A stretch of 64,000 bases of DNA from Xanthobacteraceae bacterium (GCA_023954195.1 JAMLIK010000003.1:124001-188000); one strand, 5' to 3'; positions 42,207-51,975 are shown, counted from the first letter of the stretch. The notes: generated from the letters alone by a model not told the origin. Translations and numbers: made by a program.

Positions 42207-43373
42207 TCACAGCGGCAAGCGTTGCCGCACCAGTTCGCACCAATAGGAACAGCCCCAGGCAATCGCCTCGTCGTTGAAGTCATAGGCGGGATGATGCAAG
42301 CCGGCGCTCGGTCCGTTGCCGATGTTAATCATCGCGCCCGGAACTTCGTTGAGCATGAAGGCGAAATCCTCGCCGCCCAGCGTGGCGGGCATGTCGCGCG
42401 CGACGCGGCCGGCGCCGGCGACCGCCTCGGCGGCGACCGCCGCCAGTTCGGTTTCCTGCGCGCGATTGACCGTCACCGGATAATGACGGGAATAGTCCAG
42501 CCTGCCCTTGGCGCCGTAAGCGGCGGCGATCCCGGTCACCGCCTGGTTGAGCCGGGCCTCGACATGATCGCGCACGGCATCGTTCAGCGTCCGCACCGTT
42601 CCCGTCATGCGGATGGTCTGCGGAATCACGTTGAACGCATCGCCGCCGTGAATCGTCGTGATGGAAATCACCGCCGAGTCCATCGGATTGATGGTGCGCG
42701 CGGTGATGGTCTGCACCGCCTGGATCAAGGCTGCGATCACCGGCGCGGGATCGACGGTCTGGTGCGGCATGGCCGCGTGACCGCCGACGCCCTCGATCTC
42801 GATCTCGATCACGTCCACCGATCCCATGATCGCGCCGGGCGCGATGGTGAATTCGCCGACCGGCAGGTTCGGCCGGTTGTGCATGCCGTAGACCTCGCTG
42901 ACCGGCCAGCGACGGAACAATCCGTCCTCGATCATGGCGCGTGCGCCGGCGCCGCCTTCCTCGGCCGGCTGGAAAATCAGCACCGCCGTGCCGTCGAACG
43001 CGCGGCTCTGCGCCAGCCCCATGGCCGCGCCGAGCAACATCGTGGTGTGGCCGTCATGGCCGCAGGCGTGCATCTTGCCGGGCGTCTGCGAGGCCCAGGG
43101 CTTTCCGGTGGCTTCCAGGATCGGCAGCGCGTCCATGTCGGATCGCAGGCCGATGGCGCGCCCCGAGGCGTTGCTCTTGCCGCGAATGACCGCGACCACG
43201 CCGGTCTTGCCGATGCCTTCGACGACCTCATCGCAGCCGGCCTTGCGCAATGCGCTTGCGACCTGCGCCGAGGTGCGCGGCAGATCGTAGAGCAGTTCCG
43301 GATTGCTGTGCAGATCGTGGCGGAAGGCCACCAACTCGTCGAGACAGCCAGACACCCAATTGTCGACAGGCAT
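42207..43373 (-). CDS. M20 family amidohydrolase (hippuricase-like)
   Basis: The 388-residue metallopeptidase-family hydrolase has [20 protein letters not shown] (metal ligands, about residues 100-115), [20 protein letters not shown] (catalytic Glu pair) and the C-terminal [10 protein letters not shown]. These are hallmarks of the aminoacylase/hippurate hydrolase/N-acyl-amino-acid amidohydrolase branch. It removes an acyl or carbamoyl group from an amino acid. Next to an ATC hydrolase, N-carbamoyl-L-cysteine is the obvious candidate substrate, although the known carbamoylases are a different M20 branch. GGAGAAC precedes ATG 43373. Confidence 0.9.
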   Translation of the reverse strand: MPVDNWVSGCLDELVAFRHDLHSNPELLYDLPRTSAQVASALRKAGCDEVVEGIGKTGVVAVIRGKSNASGRAIGLRSDMDALPILEATGKPWASQTPGKMHACGHDGHTTMLLGAAMGLAQSRAFDGTAVLIFQPAEEGGAGARAMIEDGLFRRWPVSEVYGMHNRPNLPVGEFTIAPGAIMGSVDVIEIEIEGVGGHAAMPHQTVDPAPVIAALIQAVQTITARTINPMDSAVISITTIHGGDAFNVIPQTIRMTGTVRTLNDAVRDHVEARLNQAVTGIAAAYGAKGRLDYSRHYPVTVNRAQETELAAVAAEAVAGAGRVARDMPATLGGEDFAFMLNEVPGAMINIGNGPSAGLHHPAYDFNDEAIAWGCSYWCELVRQRLPL

Positions 43374-43387
43374 TTCTTGTTCTCCGT

Positions 43388-43879
43388 TTACTGCGCGTTG
43401 CCGGGCTTGTCGGCATCCGGCTCGAGCCGGTAGCGGAAATCGCAATGGCTGGCGCCGCTCATGATGGTTTGCGTGCGCGTCAGCTTCATCTGCGGATTGT
43501 AGCCGATGCAGAAATCGCCGTCGCGATTGCACGACAGCAGATGGCCGATGCGGCCGAGGCCCATCTCGCGATACATCTCGGCGTAGCGGCAGCGCACGAT
43601 GTTGAATTCGAGCTTGTCGGGCGACGCCTCCACCATCTCGACACGGAGCGCGTCCTCTTTCTCCCACAGCGGCATGATATCGGCGAAATCCTGCAAACCG
43701 GGCGTGCGCCCCAGCGCGGTGGCGAAATCGCGGCCCTGATCGATCGCCGACCGGCTGACGGCCGTGCCGATCACGGCATCGGCTTCCTCGGTCCCGGATC
43801 GCGCCGCGATGACGTCGTGAACGTGCTTGAGAATCTGCGCCTCGATGCGCCGACGCTCCAGAATGGGCATGTCTTTCAT
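43388..43879 (-). CDS. L-2-amino-thiazoline-4-carboxylate hydrolase family protein
   Basis: The 163-residue protein matches the ATC hydrolase family: an N-terminal helix with ERRRIEAQILKHV, the central NIVRCRYAEMYREMGLGRIGHLLSCNRD, and C-terminal FCIGYNPQMKLTRTQTIMSGA-SHCDFRY. In pseudomonads ATC hydrolase opens the thiazoline ring to N-carbamoyl-L-cysteine, which an amidohydrolase turns into L-cysteine. Here an M20 amidohydrolase follows after 14 bp and a cysteine-handling PLP enzyme after that, so the same route is plausible. The family also has members of unknown substrate. Confidence 0.85.
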   Translation of the reverse strand: MKDMPILERRRIEAQILKHVHDVIAARSGTEEADAVIGTAVSRSAIDQGRDFATALGRTPGLQDFADIMPLWEKEDALRVEMVEASPDKLEFNIVRCRYAEMYREMGLGRIGHLLSCNRDGDFCIGYNPQMKLTRTQTIMSGASHCDFRYRLEPDADKPGNAQ

Positions 43880-43891
43880 CGGTCGGTCCCT

Positions 43892-45205
43892 TCAGGCTTT
43901 CATTTCGACTTTGTCCTTGCGGCGCAACCAGGCCAGATAGCTCGGCGCGATGCGGCGCGCGATGGAGTGGAACGGCAGCGGGTGCGGCTCCGACACCGGC
44001 AGGGCGAGCGTCGCGATCGCGTCGCCCGAAACCGCGCGCGCCATCTCGCGGCCGAGCGAGACGCCGAGCGCCACGCCGCGGCCGTTGCAGCCGATCCAGG
44101 CCCAGCCATCGGGTCCGAGATTGTGAACGCGCGGGAAACGATCCCAGGTCATCCCGATATAGCCGCTCCAGACATGCGTGATTTCCGGCACGCCCAGATC
44201 CGGGAAGGCTTCCGCCAGGCTCCTTGCGGCCTTGTGCGACACGCGGGGGCCGACATCGTGCGAGCCGATGACGTTGCCGCCGGTGATTAGCCGGTTGCGC
44301 GCGTCGTAGCGGAAGAAGCGCAGATCGCCGCGGGTGTCGGAGACCGCTTGCCGGCCCGGCAAGATCGTGCCGCGCAGATTGTCGGAGACCGGCGCGGTCG
44401 CGACCTGCCAGGCCAGCACCGGCACGACGGTGCGCGCGAGACGGCTGGCCAAGCCGGGGACGATTTCACCGGTATAGGCGTTGGTGCAGAGCAGAAAATT
44501 CTTTGCCTTCACCGATCCCGCCGCCGTCGTCACCACCCAGCCATCGGCCTCGCGCCGCCAGCCGGTCGCCGGGCTTCCCTCATGAATGATCGCGCCGTGC
44601 TTTTCGGCGGCGGCGGCGAAACCCCGCGCCAGCGCCAGCGGATTGACATGCCCGCCGGTCGGATTGAGCATTCCGCCGTACCAGAAATCCGAGCCGAGCA
44701 GCGCGCGGCATTCGTCGCGGTCGAGCAGGCGCGCCGGAAAGCCGAACCGCTGCCAGGCTTCCACCCGCATTTTCGACAGCCGCAGCCGGCCCGGTGAATG
44801 CGCCGGCTGAAACCAGCCATTTTGCTCCGCCTCGGCCGCCATGCCTTCCTCCCGCGCCAGATCGAACAGCACGCTGGCGCTGTTGCCGATCAGTCGCGCG
44901 AAGCGCTCGCCCACCTCGCCGTAGCGCCTGGCGAGGGCGTCCGGTTCGGCGGCGGTCATGGTGGGAATGACCTGACCGTTGTTGCGGCCGGACGCGCCCC
45001 ATCCCACCGCCATCGCCTCCAGCAGCACCGCCTTCTGTCCCCGGCGCGCGAGATGCAGCGCCGCGGACAGGCCGCTGAGGCCGCCGCCGACGATCACCGT
45101 GTCGGCCTCCACCGCGCCTTTCAGCGGTTGCGTCTGGGTGCGGGGCGGCGCGGTTTCAGCCCAGATCGACTTGGGAAAAACAGCAGTCGGTGTTGTCGAG
45201 GTCAT
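43892..45205 (-). CDS. FAD-dependent amino-acid oxidase-like protein (DAO family)
   Basis: The 437-residue flavoprotein has the FAD-binding TVIVGGGLSGLSAALHLARRG (about residues 36-56) and the ATG-like RxxNGQVIP loop (WGASGRNNGQVIPT). The C-terminal DAO motif is HVWSGYIGMTWDRFPRV with a GCNGRGVALG flavin contact. It resembles gamma-glutamylputrescine oxidoreductase and related secondary-amine oxidases, which release an imine and peroxide. It sits between the ABC importer genes and the ATC hydrolase (12 bp spacing), so it probably oxidises an imported amine, imino acid or thiazolidine. Confidence 0.88.
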   Translation of the reverse strand: MTSTTPTAVFPKSIWAETAPPRTQTQPLKGAVEADTVIVGGGLSGLSAALHLARRGQKAVLLEAMAVGWGASGRNNGQVIPTMTAAEPDALARRYGEVGERFARLIGNSASVLFDLAREEGMAAEAEQNGWFQPAHSPGRLRLSKMRVEAWQRFGFPARLLDRDECRALLGSDFWYGGMLNPTGGHVNPLALARGFAAAAEKHGAIIHEGSPATGWRREADGWVVTTAAGSVKAKNFLLCTNAYTGEIVPGLASRLARTVVPVLAWQVATAPVSDNLRGTILPGRQAVSDTRGDLRFFRYDARNRLITGGNVIGSHDVGPRVSHKAARSLAEAFPDLGVPEITHVWSGYIGMTWDRFPRVHNLGPDGWAWIGCNGRGVALGVSLGREMARAVSGDAIATLALPVSEPHPLPFHSIARRIAPSYLAWLRRKDKVEMKA

Positions 45206-45239
45206 CCGTGTTCAGGTCCTTAAAGCCCGGCGTTGTCGG

Positions 45240-46880
45240 TCATGCCACGTCGCGAACGGGCGGCTCCCAATCGCGGCCCGGAATGGAATCCAGCAGGGAA
45301 CGCGTGTAAGGGTGCTGCGGATCGGCGAAGACGGATGCGGTCGGGCCGGCTTCGACGATCTCGCCCTTCGACATGACGATCACCTTGTCGCACAGCTGCG
45401 CCGCGACCCGCAGGTCGTGCGTGACGAACAGCAGCGACAGGTGCAGGCGATCGCGCAGATCGGCAAGCAGCTTGAGAACCTGCGCCTGCACCGAGACGTC
45501 GAGCGCGGACACCGGCTCGTCGGCGACGATCACGCGCGGCTCCATCGCCAGCGCCCGCGCGATGCCGATGCGCTGGCGCTGGCCGCCGGAAAATTCATGC
45601 GGATAGCGCTCGGCCGCCGCCGGCGGCAACTCCACCAGCGATAGCAGTTCGCGCGCGCGGGCATGCGCCACATCCCTGGCGACGCCCTGAACAATCGGCC
45701 CTTGCGCGATCAATTCCACCACGCGCCGGCGCGGATTGAGCGACGCCATCGGGTCCTGGAACACCATCTGGATGTCCTTGCGCAGCGCCCGCAATTCAGA
45801 TCGTGACGCCGACAACAGATCGCGCCCGTCGATGCGAACCTCGCCGCTGTCGGACTCCAACAGCCGCGTGACGATGCGCGACACCGTGGTCTTGCCGGAG
45901 CCGCTTTCGCCGACCACGCCCAGCGTCTCGCCGCGGCGAAGCTGGAACGACAGATCCTTCACCGCCGTCACCGGGTCGCGCTTGCCGGACAGAAAGCCGC
46001 CGCGCGCCGCGAAGGTCTTGCGCAAGGCTTTCGCTTCGAGCACCACCGGCTCGTTCGACACCGGCTTGGCGGGCGGCGGCGTCAATGCCGGCACGGCGGC
46101 GATCAGCTTCCGGGTGTAGGGATGCTGCGGATTGAGAAGGATCTGGCTGGCCGGACCTTGTTCGACCATTTCGCCGAGCCGGAGCACCGCGATGCGGTCG
46201 GCGATTTCGGCTACCACGCCGAAATCGTGGGTAATGAACAGGATGCCGGTGCCGCGCGCCTGTTGCAGATCCTTGATGAGCTTCAGAATCTGCTTTTGCG
46301 TGGTGACATCGAGCGCGGTGGTCGGCTCATCGGCGATGATGAGTTGGGGTTTCAGCACCAGCGCCATCGCGATCATGACGCGCTGCCGCTGCCCGCCGGA
46401 AATCTGGTGCGGATAGGCGTTATAGGTCGACGCCGGATCGGGAATGTGCACGTCGCCGAGGATTTCCAGCGTCCGCGCCTTGCGCTCGGCCCGGCTCAGT
46501 CGGGTGTGCAGCTTCAACACCTCGTCGATCTGCCAGCCCACGCTCTTTTGCGGGTTGAGCGCCGTCATCGGCTCCTGGAAGATCATCGCCATCCGGTCGC
46601 CGCGGATGGCGCGCATGCTGGATTCCGGCAACGACAGCAGATCCTGCCCGTCAAGGCTGATGGTTCCCCGCGAGACGCGGACATGCGGCTCGGGGAGAAG
46701 CCGCATTACCGCGTTGGCGGCGAGAGACTTGCCCGAGCCGCTCTCGCCGACGAGGCAGACGATCTCGCCCGCGCCGACGCTCAGATTGAAATCCGACAAG
46801 GCGTAGGCCCGATCGCCGCCGGTCGGCAGCACGATCTGAAGGTCGCGAACATCGAGGATCGTCTTCCGTTCGCCGGTCAT
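45240..46880 (-). CDS. dipeptide-type ABC importer, fused double ATPase
   Basis: The 546-residue protein contains two complete ABC domains (DppD plus DppF in one chain). The first has GESGSGKSLAANAVM (about 44) and ISGGQRQRVMIAM; the second has GESGSGKTTVSRIV (about 325) and FSGGQRQRIGIAR. Both have intact Walker B motifs (IIADEPTTALD, IVADEPVSALD). Each domain ends with the oligopeptide-binding extension (PYTRKLIAAVPAL, PYTRSLLDSIPG). It powers import with the two permeases encoded upstream, overlapping the nearer one by ATGA at 46880. Confidence 0.95.
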   Translation of the reverse strand: MTGERKTILDVRDLQIVLPTGGDRAYALSDFNLSVGAGEIVCLVGESGSGKSLAANAVMRLLPEPHVRVSRGTISLDGQDLLSLPESSMRAIRGDRMAMIFQEPMTALNPQKSVGWQIDEVLKLHTRLSRAERKARTLEILGDVHIPDPASTYNAYPHQISGGQRQRVMIAMALVLKPQLIIADEPTTALDVTTQKQILKLIKDLQQARGTGILFITHDFGVVAEIADRIAVLRLGEMVEQGPASQILLNPQHPYTRKLIAAVPALTPPPAKPVSNEPVVLEAKALRKTFAARGGFLSGKRDPVTAVKDLSFQLRRGETLGVVGESGSGKTTVSRIVTRLLESDSGEVRIDGRDLLSASRSELRALRKDIQMVFQDPMASLNPRRRVVELIAQGPIVQGVARDVAHARARELLSLVELPPAAAERYPHEFSGGQRQRIGIARALAMEPRVIVADEPVSALDVSVQAQVLKLLADLRDRLHLSLLFVTHDLRVAAQLCDKVIVMSKGEIVEAGPTASVFADPQHPYTRSLLDSIPGRDWEPPVRDVA

Positions 46881-47773
46881 TTCCTCTGCCTCGGATTGAG
46901 CGCGTCGTTGAGGCCCTCGCCCATCAGGCTGAACGACAGCACCGTGAGCAGGATCGCGATGCCCGGAATGACCGAACAGAACCACGCCGTGCGCAGCACC
47001 GCGCGGCCCTGGCCGATCATGTTGCCCCAGCTCGCGAAGTTCGGATCGCCGAGCCCGAGAAAGGCCAGCGCGCTTTCCATCAGGATCGATGTCGCCATCA
47101 CCACCGACGCGAACACGATCACCGGCGGCAGCGCGTTCGGCAGGATTTCGCGGAAGATGATCGAGACGTCGCTGACACCGAGATTGCGCGCGGCGTCGAC
47201 GAACTCGCGCTTGCGCAGCGACATGAATTCCGCGCGCACCATGCGCGCCGGCGCGGTCCATGACACGATGCCGATGGCGATCACGATGTTGCGGATGCTC
47301 GAGCCGAGAATCGCGACCAGCGTCAGCAGAAGAATGAAGCTTGGAATGGTCTGGAAAGCCTCGGTGACGCGCATCAGCGCGCCGTCGATCTTGCCGCCGA
47401 AATAGCCCGCGACGGCGCCGATCACGATGCCGATGACGATCGAGATCAGCGTGGCGACGACGCCGATCATCAGCGAGATGCGCGCGCCGTGAAAGATGCC
47501 CGCCATGACGTCGCGGCCGAGTTGATCGGTCCCCAGCGGGTTGGCGCTCAGCACCAGCGGCGCCGTCAGCGGCGGCCCGGCGTTGCGAAGCGGATCGCCG
47601 GGCGTGACCACGTCGGCGAAGGCCGCCATCAGCACCACGATCGCAAACAGGATGAGGCCGAGGAGCGCGGCCCTGTTGCGGCGAAAGCGGCGCCACAGCA
47701 CGAGGGCGCGCGCCGGCGCCGGATTCATCTCCGGCACGGAAGCCGACGCGAGGCTGGTGTCGGGCACGGTCAT
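46877..47773 (-). CDS. dipeptide-type ABC importer, permease DppC-like
   Basis: The 298-residue inner-membrane permease has an N-terminal OppC-type helix (RRFRRNRAALLGLILFAIVV) and a BPD-transport domain with six helices. The EAA loop is EFVDAARNLGVSDVSIIFREILPN. The GTDQLGRDVMAGIFHGARISL segment is the hallmark of DppC/OppC proteins. Both ends overlap neighbours by ATGA (47773 and 46880), showing tight coupling. It partners the DppB-like permease and the fused ATPase. Confidence 0.94.
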   Translation of the reverse strand: MTVPDTSLASASVPEMNPAPARALVLWRRFRRNRAALLGLILFAIVVLMAAFADVVTPGDPLRNAGPPLTAPLVLSANPLGTDQLGRDVMAGIFHGARISLMIGVVATLISIVIGIVIGAVAGYFGGKIDGALMRVTEAFQTIPSFILLLTLVAILGSSIRNIVIAIGIVSWTAPARMVRAEFMSLRKREFVDAARNLGVSDVSIIFREILPNALPPVIVFASVVMATSILMESALAFLGLGDPNFASWGNMIGQGRAVLRTAWFCSVIPGIAILLTVLSFSLMGEGLNDALNPRQRK

Positions 47774-48768
47774 TTCAGTTCGATCCGCGGGTCGAGCCAG
47801 GCATAGACCAGATCGGTCACCACGTTGACGATCACGACGATGACCGAACTGATCGCGATGATCCCCATCAGCGTATTGAGGTCGCGCTTGACCACGGAAG
47901 TGTAGGCGAGCTGCCCGATCCCCGGCAGGGAAAAGATGGTTTCGACGATAACCGAGCCGCCGAGCACCGTGGAGAATTGCAGGCCGAGCAGCGTCACCAC
48001 CGGCAGCAGCGCATTGCGCATGACATGGTGGAACATCAGCCGCGCCCCGCCCGCGCCCTTGGCGCGCGCGGTGCGGACGAAATCCAGGTCCATCACCTCC
48101 AGCACGCTGGTGCGCATCAGGCGCATGTAGAAGGCGAGATAGATCAGCGACAGCGCGGCGGTCGGCATCACCAGGTGACGCGCGACATCGGCCACATCCG
48201 CCCATCCGGTCTTGAAAGCGCCGATGGTGCGGATGCCGCCGACCGGAAGCCAGCCGAGCTTCACGGAAAAAATCAGAATCAGCAGCAGGCTGAGGAAGAA
48301 CGACGGCATCGCGTAGAAGACGAGGCCGAGCGTCGAGATCATGTTGTCGGTCCACGAATAGGCGCGCCGCGCGGCGATCGCGCCAAGCGCCACGCCGAAG
48401 GTGAACGCCACCGCCAGCGAGGAGACCATCAGCAGCATGGTGTTGCCGATGCGCGACGTCAGCACCGTGATGACGGGCTGCTCATAGACGTAGGACCAGC
48501 CGAAGTCGAATTGCGCCAGCTTCAGCATGTAGCGCCAGAGCTGAACCATCACCGATTGATCGAGGCCGTATTCGGCGCGCAATCTGGCGACGAACGCCGG
48601 GTCCGCGCCGCCCATGTCGCCGACCAGCGCGTCGACCGTATCGCCGGGCGCGAGCTTAATCAGGAGAAAGCTGCCGATCATAATCAGGATGATGATCGGA
48701 ATCGCCTGAACCACGCGGCGCGCGGCGTAGGCGAGGAGCGGGGGAACCGGAAGGCTCATGTCGCGCAT
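47770..48768 (-). CDS. dipeptide-type ABC importer, permease DppB-like
   Basis: The 332-residue inner-membrane permease has the DppB N-terminus (LAYAARRVVQAIPIIILIMIG, then LIKLAPGD), six helices, and the EAA loop FVRTARAKGAGGARLMFHHVMRNALLP. GSVIVETIFSLPGIGQL is typical near the C-terminus. It follows the binding-protein gene by 46 bp and overlaps the next permease gene by ATGA. Confidence 0.94.
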   Translation of the reverse strand: MRDMSLPVPPLLAYAARRVVQAIPIIILIMIGSFLLIKLAPGDTVDALVGDMGGADPAFVARLRAEYGLDQSVMVQLWRYMLKLAQFDFGWSYVYEQPVITVLTSRIGNTMLLMVSSLAVAFTFGVALGAIAARRAYSWTDNMISTLGLVFYAMPSFFLSLLLILIFSVKLGWLPVGGIRTIGAFKTGWADVADVARHLVMPTAALSLIYLAFYMRLMRTSVLEVMDLDFVRTARAKGAGGARLMFHHVMRNALLPVVTLLGLQFSTVLGGSVIVETIFSLPGIGQLAYTSVVKRDLNTLMGIIAISSVIVVIVNVVTDLVYAWLDPRIELK

Positions 48769-48814
48769 GCTCTGATGGAGGCGGCCAGGGCGCCGGGCGC
48801 CCTGGCCGGTCGCC

Positions 48815-50401
48815 TTATTGATCGAGCCACAGGTCGTACCAGCTCGACGACTCCCAACGCGGCGTGTTGTGATGGTTCCTGAGCTTCTTGCTGGTGATGG
48901 CCAGGAACGGATGTTCGATGGCGAAAATCACCGGCAGGTCCGTCATCTCCAGCTTCTGGATCTGGTGATAGAGGTCCGCCCGCTTGGCGGGGTCGAGTTC
49001 GGCCGCCGCCGCGTCGATCAGGTTGTCCATCTTGTCGGACTTGTAGCCGAACTGGTTGGACCACGCGGTGCCGACCGGCGCGCCGGAGCGCAACCACACC
49101 GTGGTGGAGACGGCCGGGTCGGCGCGGAACTGATGCCAGCCATTGGCGGTGTCGAAATCGTGGTCGCGATAGACGCCGTTGAGAAAGCCCGGCGCGTCGT
49201 TGGTGACGAGTTCGACCTGGATGCCGACCTTCTTCATCGCCTGCGCGAAATACTCCGCCCACAACTGGGTGTACTCGCCCCACGGCGCCGGACGGTGCCT
49301 AAGCTTGAAGCGGATGCCGTTGGCGTCCGGCTTAAAGCCGGCCTCGTCGAGCAGGGCCTTCGCCTTGTCGAGATCGAACGGGTAGGTCGGTACGTTGTCC
49401 GTGTAGTTGGCGCCTCCCGCGCTGGGGATCGGTCCGCGACCGGGCTTGCCGTGGCCGCGCATGATCGTCTTCAGCGCGAAGTCGATGTCGAGCGCGTGAT
49501 AGATCGCCTGGCGAACGCGCAGATCGGCGAGGATCGGATTGCGGAGATTGAATTCGACGGTGGAGTGGGCGACGTTGTTCTCAAAACCCTTCGAACCGAA
49601 GTCGAACCGCGGATCCTTGCTCAGGCGCACCATATCTTCCATGGAGATGCCGTTGAAGCCGGATTCGTGGATTTCGCCGGCCTCCAGCGCGGCGGCGGCG
49701 GCGGCCTTGTCCGGGATGAAGCGCCAGATCACGCGATCGAGATACGGATACTGCTTGCCGCGCCAGTAATCCTTGTTGCGCTCCGCGATGATGTATTCAC
49801 CACGCTTGTATTCCACGAACTTGAACGGCCCGGTGCCGACCGGCTTCTGATTATAAGGATTCTTGAGAATGTCGGTGCCCTCGTAGAGATGCTTCGGCAC
49901 CGGATGGCCGAGGTCCGGCATCGCCGCCACCAGAAGCTCAAGCGGCATCGGCTTCGAATACCGGAACACGGCGGTATACGGGGTCGGGCAATCGACCGCT
50001 TCCAGGTTCGCTTGCAGCGTCGTGGAATAGTTCAGCAATTTCTTCCAGAGGTTCATCGCCGTGAAGGCCACGTCGTCGCAACTGAACGGCTTGCCGTCGT
50101 GCCACTTGACGCCTTCGCGCAGCTTGAAGGTGATCGCCTTGCCATCCGGCGACGACGACCATTCGGTCGCGAGGACGCCGACATAGCCGTCATAGGTCTT
50201 GTCGATCAGCGGCTCGATGATCTTGCCGCTGATCTGATAGACGCCGGTCGAGGCGCGAAGCGCGGGGTTCAGCACGCCCTGCTCCGAAACCATGTGAATG
50301 ACCGCGGTGCCGCCGCGCTTGACGTCTTCGGCGTGCGCCGTGGCGGCAATGACGCAGAGCGCGCCCCCCAGCAGCAACAGCCGCCCCCTCATCCCTCGCA
50401 T
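48815..50401 (-). CDS. ABC importer substrate-binding protein, family 5
   Basis: The 528-residue periplasmic solute-binding protein has a signal peptide (LLLLGGALCVIAATAHA, cleavage about residue 24) and an SBP_bac_5 domain. Signatures are ATEWSSSPDGKAITFKLREG, VKWHDGKPFSCDDVAFT and GTGPFKFVEYKRGEYI. Ligands of the family are peptides, but also nickel, opines or glycosides. The catabolic partners suggest an amino-acid derivative. AGGAGAAG lies five bases before ATG 50401. It is the first gene of the operon. Confidence 0.93.
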   Translation of the reverse strand: MRGMRGRLLLLGGALCVIAATAHAEDVKRGGTAVIHMVSEQGVLNPALRASTGVYQISGKIIEPLIDKTYDGYVGVLATEWSSSPDGKAITFKLREGVKWHDGKPFSCDDVAFTAMNLWKKLLNYSTTLQANLEAVDCPTPYTAVFRYSKPMPLELLVAAMPDLGHPVPKHLYEGTDILKNPYNQKPVGTGPFKFVEYKRGEYIIAERNKDYWRGKQYPYLDRVIWRFIPDKAAAAAALEAGEIHESGFNGISMEDMVRLSKDPRFDFGSKGFENNVAHSTVEFNLRNPILADLRVRQAIYHALDIDFALKTIMRGHGKPGRGPIPSAGGANYTDNVPTYPFDLDKAKALLDEAGFKPDANGIRFKLRHRPAPWGEYTQLWAEYFAQAMKKVGIQVELVTNDAPGFLNGVYRDHDFDTANGWHQFRADPAVSTTVWLRSGAPVGTAWSNQFGYKSDKMDNLIDAAAAELDPAKRADLYHQIQKLEMTDLPVIFAIEHPFLAITSKKLRNHHNTPRWESSSWYDLWLDQ

Positions 50402-50481
50402 CGTGCTTCTCCTGACTTGGAAAGATCCGCAAGCCGCGCCTGCATCGCGGCGGTATAAAGCAATGCTCCGCCACCTGTCAC

Positions 50482-50580
50482 GAAATGTCAATTAAAACTA
50501 CGAAATCAGGCTATTATCGAAGTTTAAGTCCATGATTCATGTGATTTTTTAGATCTGATGTGTCGCAGAATCGACATTTC
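50482..50580. promoter_or_regulatory. AT-rich divergent promoter region with inverted GAAATGTC arms
   Basis: GAAATGTC (50482-50489) is repeated in inverted form as GACATTTC (50573-50580), with AT-rich sequence between. The region separates the importer/catabolic operon (leftward) from the VOC-Lrp pair (rightward). Lrp/AsnC proteins bind AT-rich degenerate palindromes, so the Lrp protein encoded here is the likely ligand-responsive regulator. Inference. Confidence 0.45.
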
Positions 50581-50641
50581 ATAGATAAATAAACTACGAT
50601 CAAAATTCAAACGCCCAGACCCGCTCATGGAGAAGCATCAT

Positions 50642-51508
50642 ATGACCCATCCTGTCAAAGGCATCGACCACGTCGTCATCCTGGTTTCCGATCTTGATGC
50701 TTCGGCAAGGCGCTTCGCCGCGCTCGGCTTCACCTTGTCGCCGCGCGGCACGCATAGCCCGCACATGGGCAGCGCCAATTACACGATCATCCTGCAAGAC
50801 GATTATTTCGAATTGCTGGGCATGATCGGGGAGACGCCGCGCAACGCCAGCAAGCGCAAGCTTCTGGCCGAGAACGGCGAGGGCGTGGCGGCGATCGCCT
50901 GCCGCATCGGCGACGCGCACGCCGCGCGCGCCGCGCTGGCCGAACTGGGCATCGCGGCCGGCGAGGTGATGGACTTCGCGCGCCCGCTGCCGCTGCCCGA
51001 CGGCAGCACCGGCACCGCGGCCTTTGCCGTCACCACGTTCGACCCCCGCGAAGTGCCCACGGGCGAAATGTTCATGTGTCAGCACAAGACGCGGGACATG
51101 GTGTGGCGGCCGGAACTGATGACCCACGCCAATGGCGCGATCGCGCTGGCAGGCGTCGTCGTCGCATCGGCGTCGCCGCAGGACACGGCGCGCGCTTTCG
51201 CCCGCCTCTACGCCGCAGGACGTGTCGAAGGCGCGGACAACACATTCTCGGTGACGACCGGGGAGAAATCGGCGTCGATCACCTGCATGACGCCGGCGGC
51301 GATCACGGAATATTATGCCGGAATGGATGCCGAAAAGATCCTGCGCGGACAATTCGCCGCGTTTCAGATCGCCGTCGACGACATCGCGAAGACGCAAGCC
51401 CATCTGCGATCGACATCGGTCGGCTTCGTCAAGGGCCGTGACAGGAACAGCGTCTTCATCGCTCCGGCCGACGCCGGCGGCACCCTGATGGAGTTCATCC
51501 AGCGATGA
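50642..51508 (+). CDS. VOC superfamily protein (glyoxalase-like)
   Basis: This 288-residue protein has two VOC modules: the first starts GIDHVVILVSDLDASARRFAALGF (about residues 7-30), with later DYFELLGMIGET. The second starts near residue 170 and ends AGGTLMEFIQ. The layout matches the glyoxalase-like PF13468-type domain. VOC proteins are metal-dependent isomerases, lyases or dioxygenases; the substrate is unknown. ATG 50642 has GGAGAAG upstream, so the earlier ATG 50627 is less likely. It overlaps the Lrp gene by ATGA. Confidence 0.85.
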   Translation: MTHPVKGIDHVVILVSDLDASARRFAALGFTLSPRGTHSPHMGSANYTIILQDDYFELLGMIGETPRNASKRKLLAENGEGVAAIACRIGDAHAARAALAELGIAAGEVMDFARPLPLPDGSTGTAAFAVTTFDPREVPTGEMFMCQHKTRDMVWRPELMTHANGAIALAGVVVASASPQDTARAFARLYAAGRVEGADNTFSVTTGEKSASITCMTPAAITEYYAGMDAEKILRGQFAAFQIAVDDIAKTQAHLRSTSVGFVKGRDRNSVFIAPADAGGTLMEFIQR

Positions 51509-51975
51509 CGACGAGTTTCGACGAGATCGATCGCAAGATTCTCGATCTGCTCCAGCAACGCGACCGTCCGGTCGGCGAGATCGCGGAGGCGGTCGGATTG
51601 TCGCAGACGCCGTGCTGGCGTCGCATCCGGCGAATGGAGGAGGCTGGCGTCATCCGTGAGCGCGTGACGCTGGTCGATCCCAAGAAAGCCGGCGTGCCGA
51701 TGACGGTCTTCATCTCCGTGACGGCGCCGCGCCACGAAATGGCGTGGCTGGTCAAATTTCGCCAGATGATCGAGGGCATCCCGCAGATCGTCGAGGCTTA
51801 TCGGTTGACCGGCACGGTCGATTACATCCTGAAGGTGCTGGTGCCCGACATCGCCGCCTACGATCAGGTCTACAAGACCATGATCGAGAAACTGGAATTT
51901 TCGCATATCAGCTCATCCATTTCGATGGAAGAACTCAAATTCACCACCGCGGTGCCGACGAACTACCTGTCTTAG
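51505..51975 (+). CDS. Lrp/AsnC family transcriptional regulator
   Basis: The 156-residue regulator has an N-terminal HTH (FDEIDRKILDLLQQRDRPVG, then EIAEAVGLSQTPCWRRIRRME) and a C-terminal RAM/AsnC ligand-binding domain (VEAYRLTGTVDYILKVLVPD). Lrp proteins respond to amino acids and form octamers. It is coupled to the VOC gene and divergent from the importer/cysteine operon, a classic arrangement for a local regulator responding to the imported amino acid. Confidence 0.94.
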   Translation: MTTSFDEIDRKILDLLQQRDRPVGEIAEAVGLSQTPCWRRIRRMEEAGVIRERVTLVDPKKAGVPMTVFISVTAPRHEMAWLVKFRQMIEGIPQIVEAYRLTGTVDYILKVLVPDIAAYDQVYKTMIEKLEFSHISSSISMEELKFTTAVPTNYLS

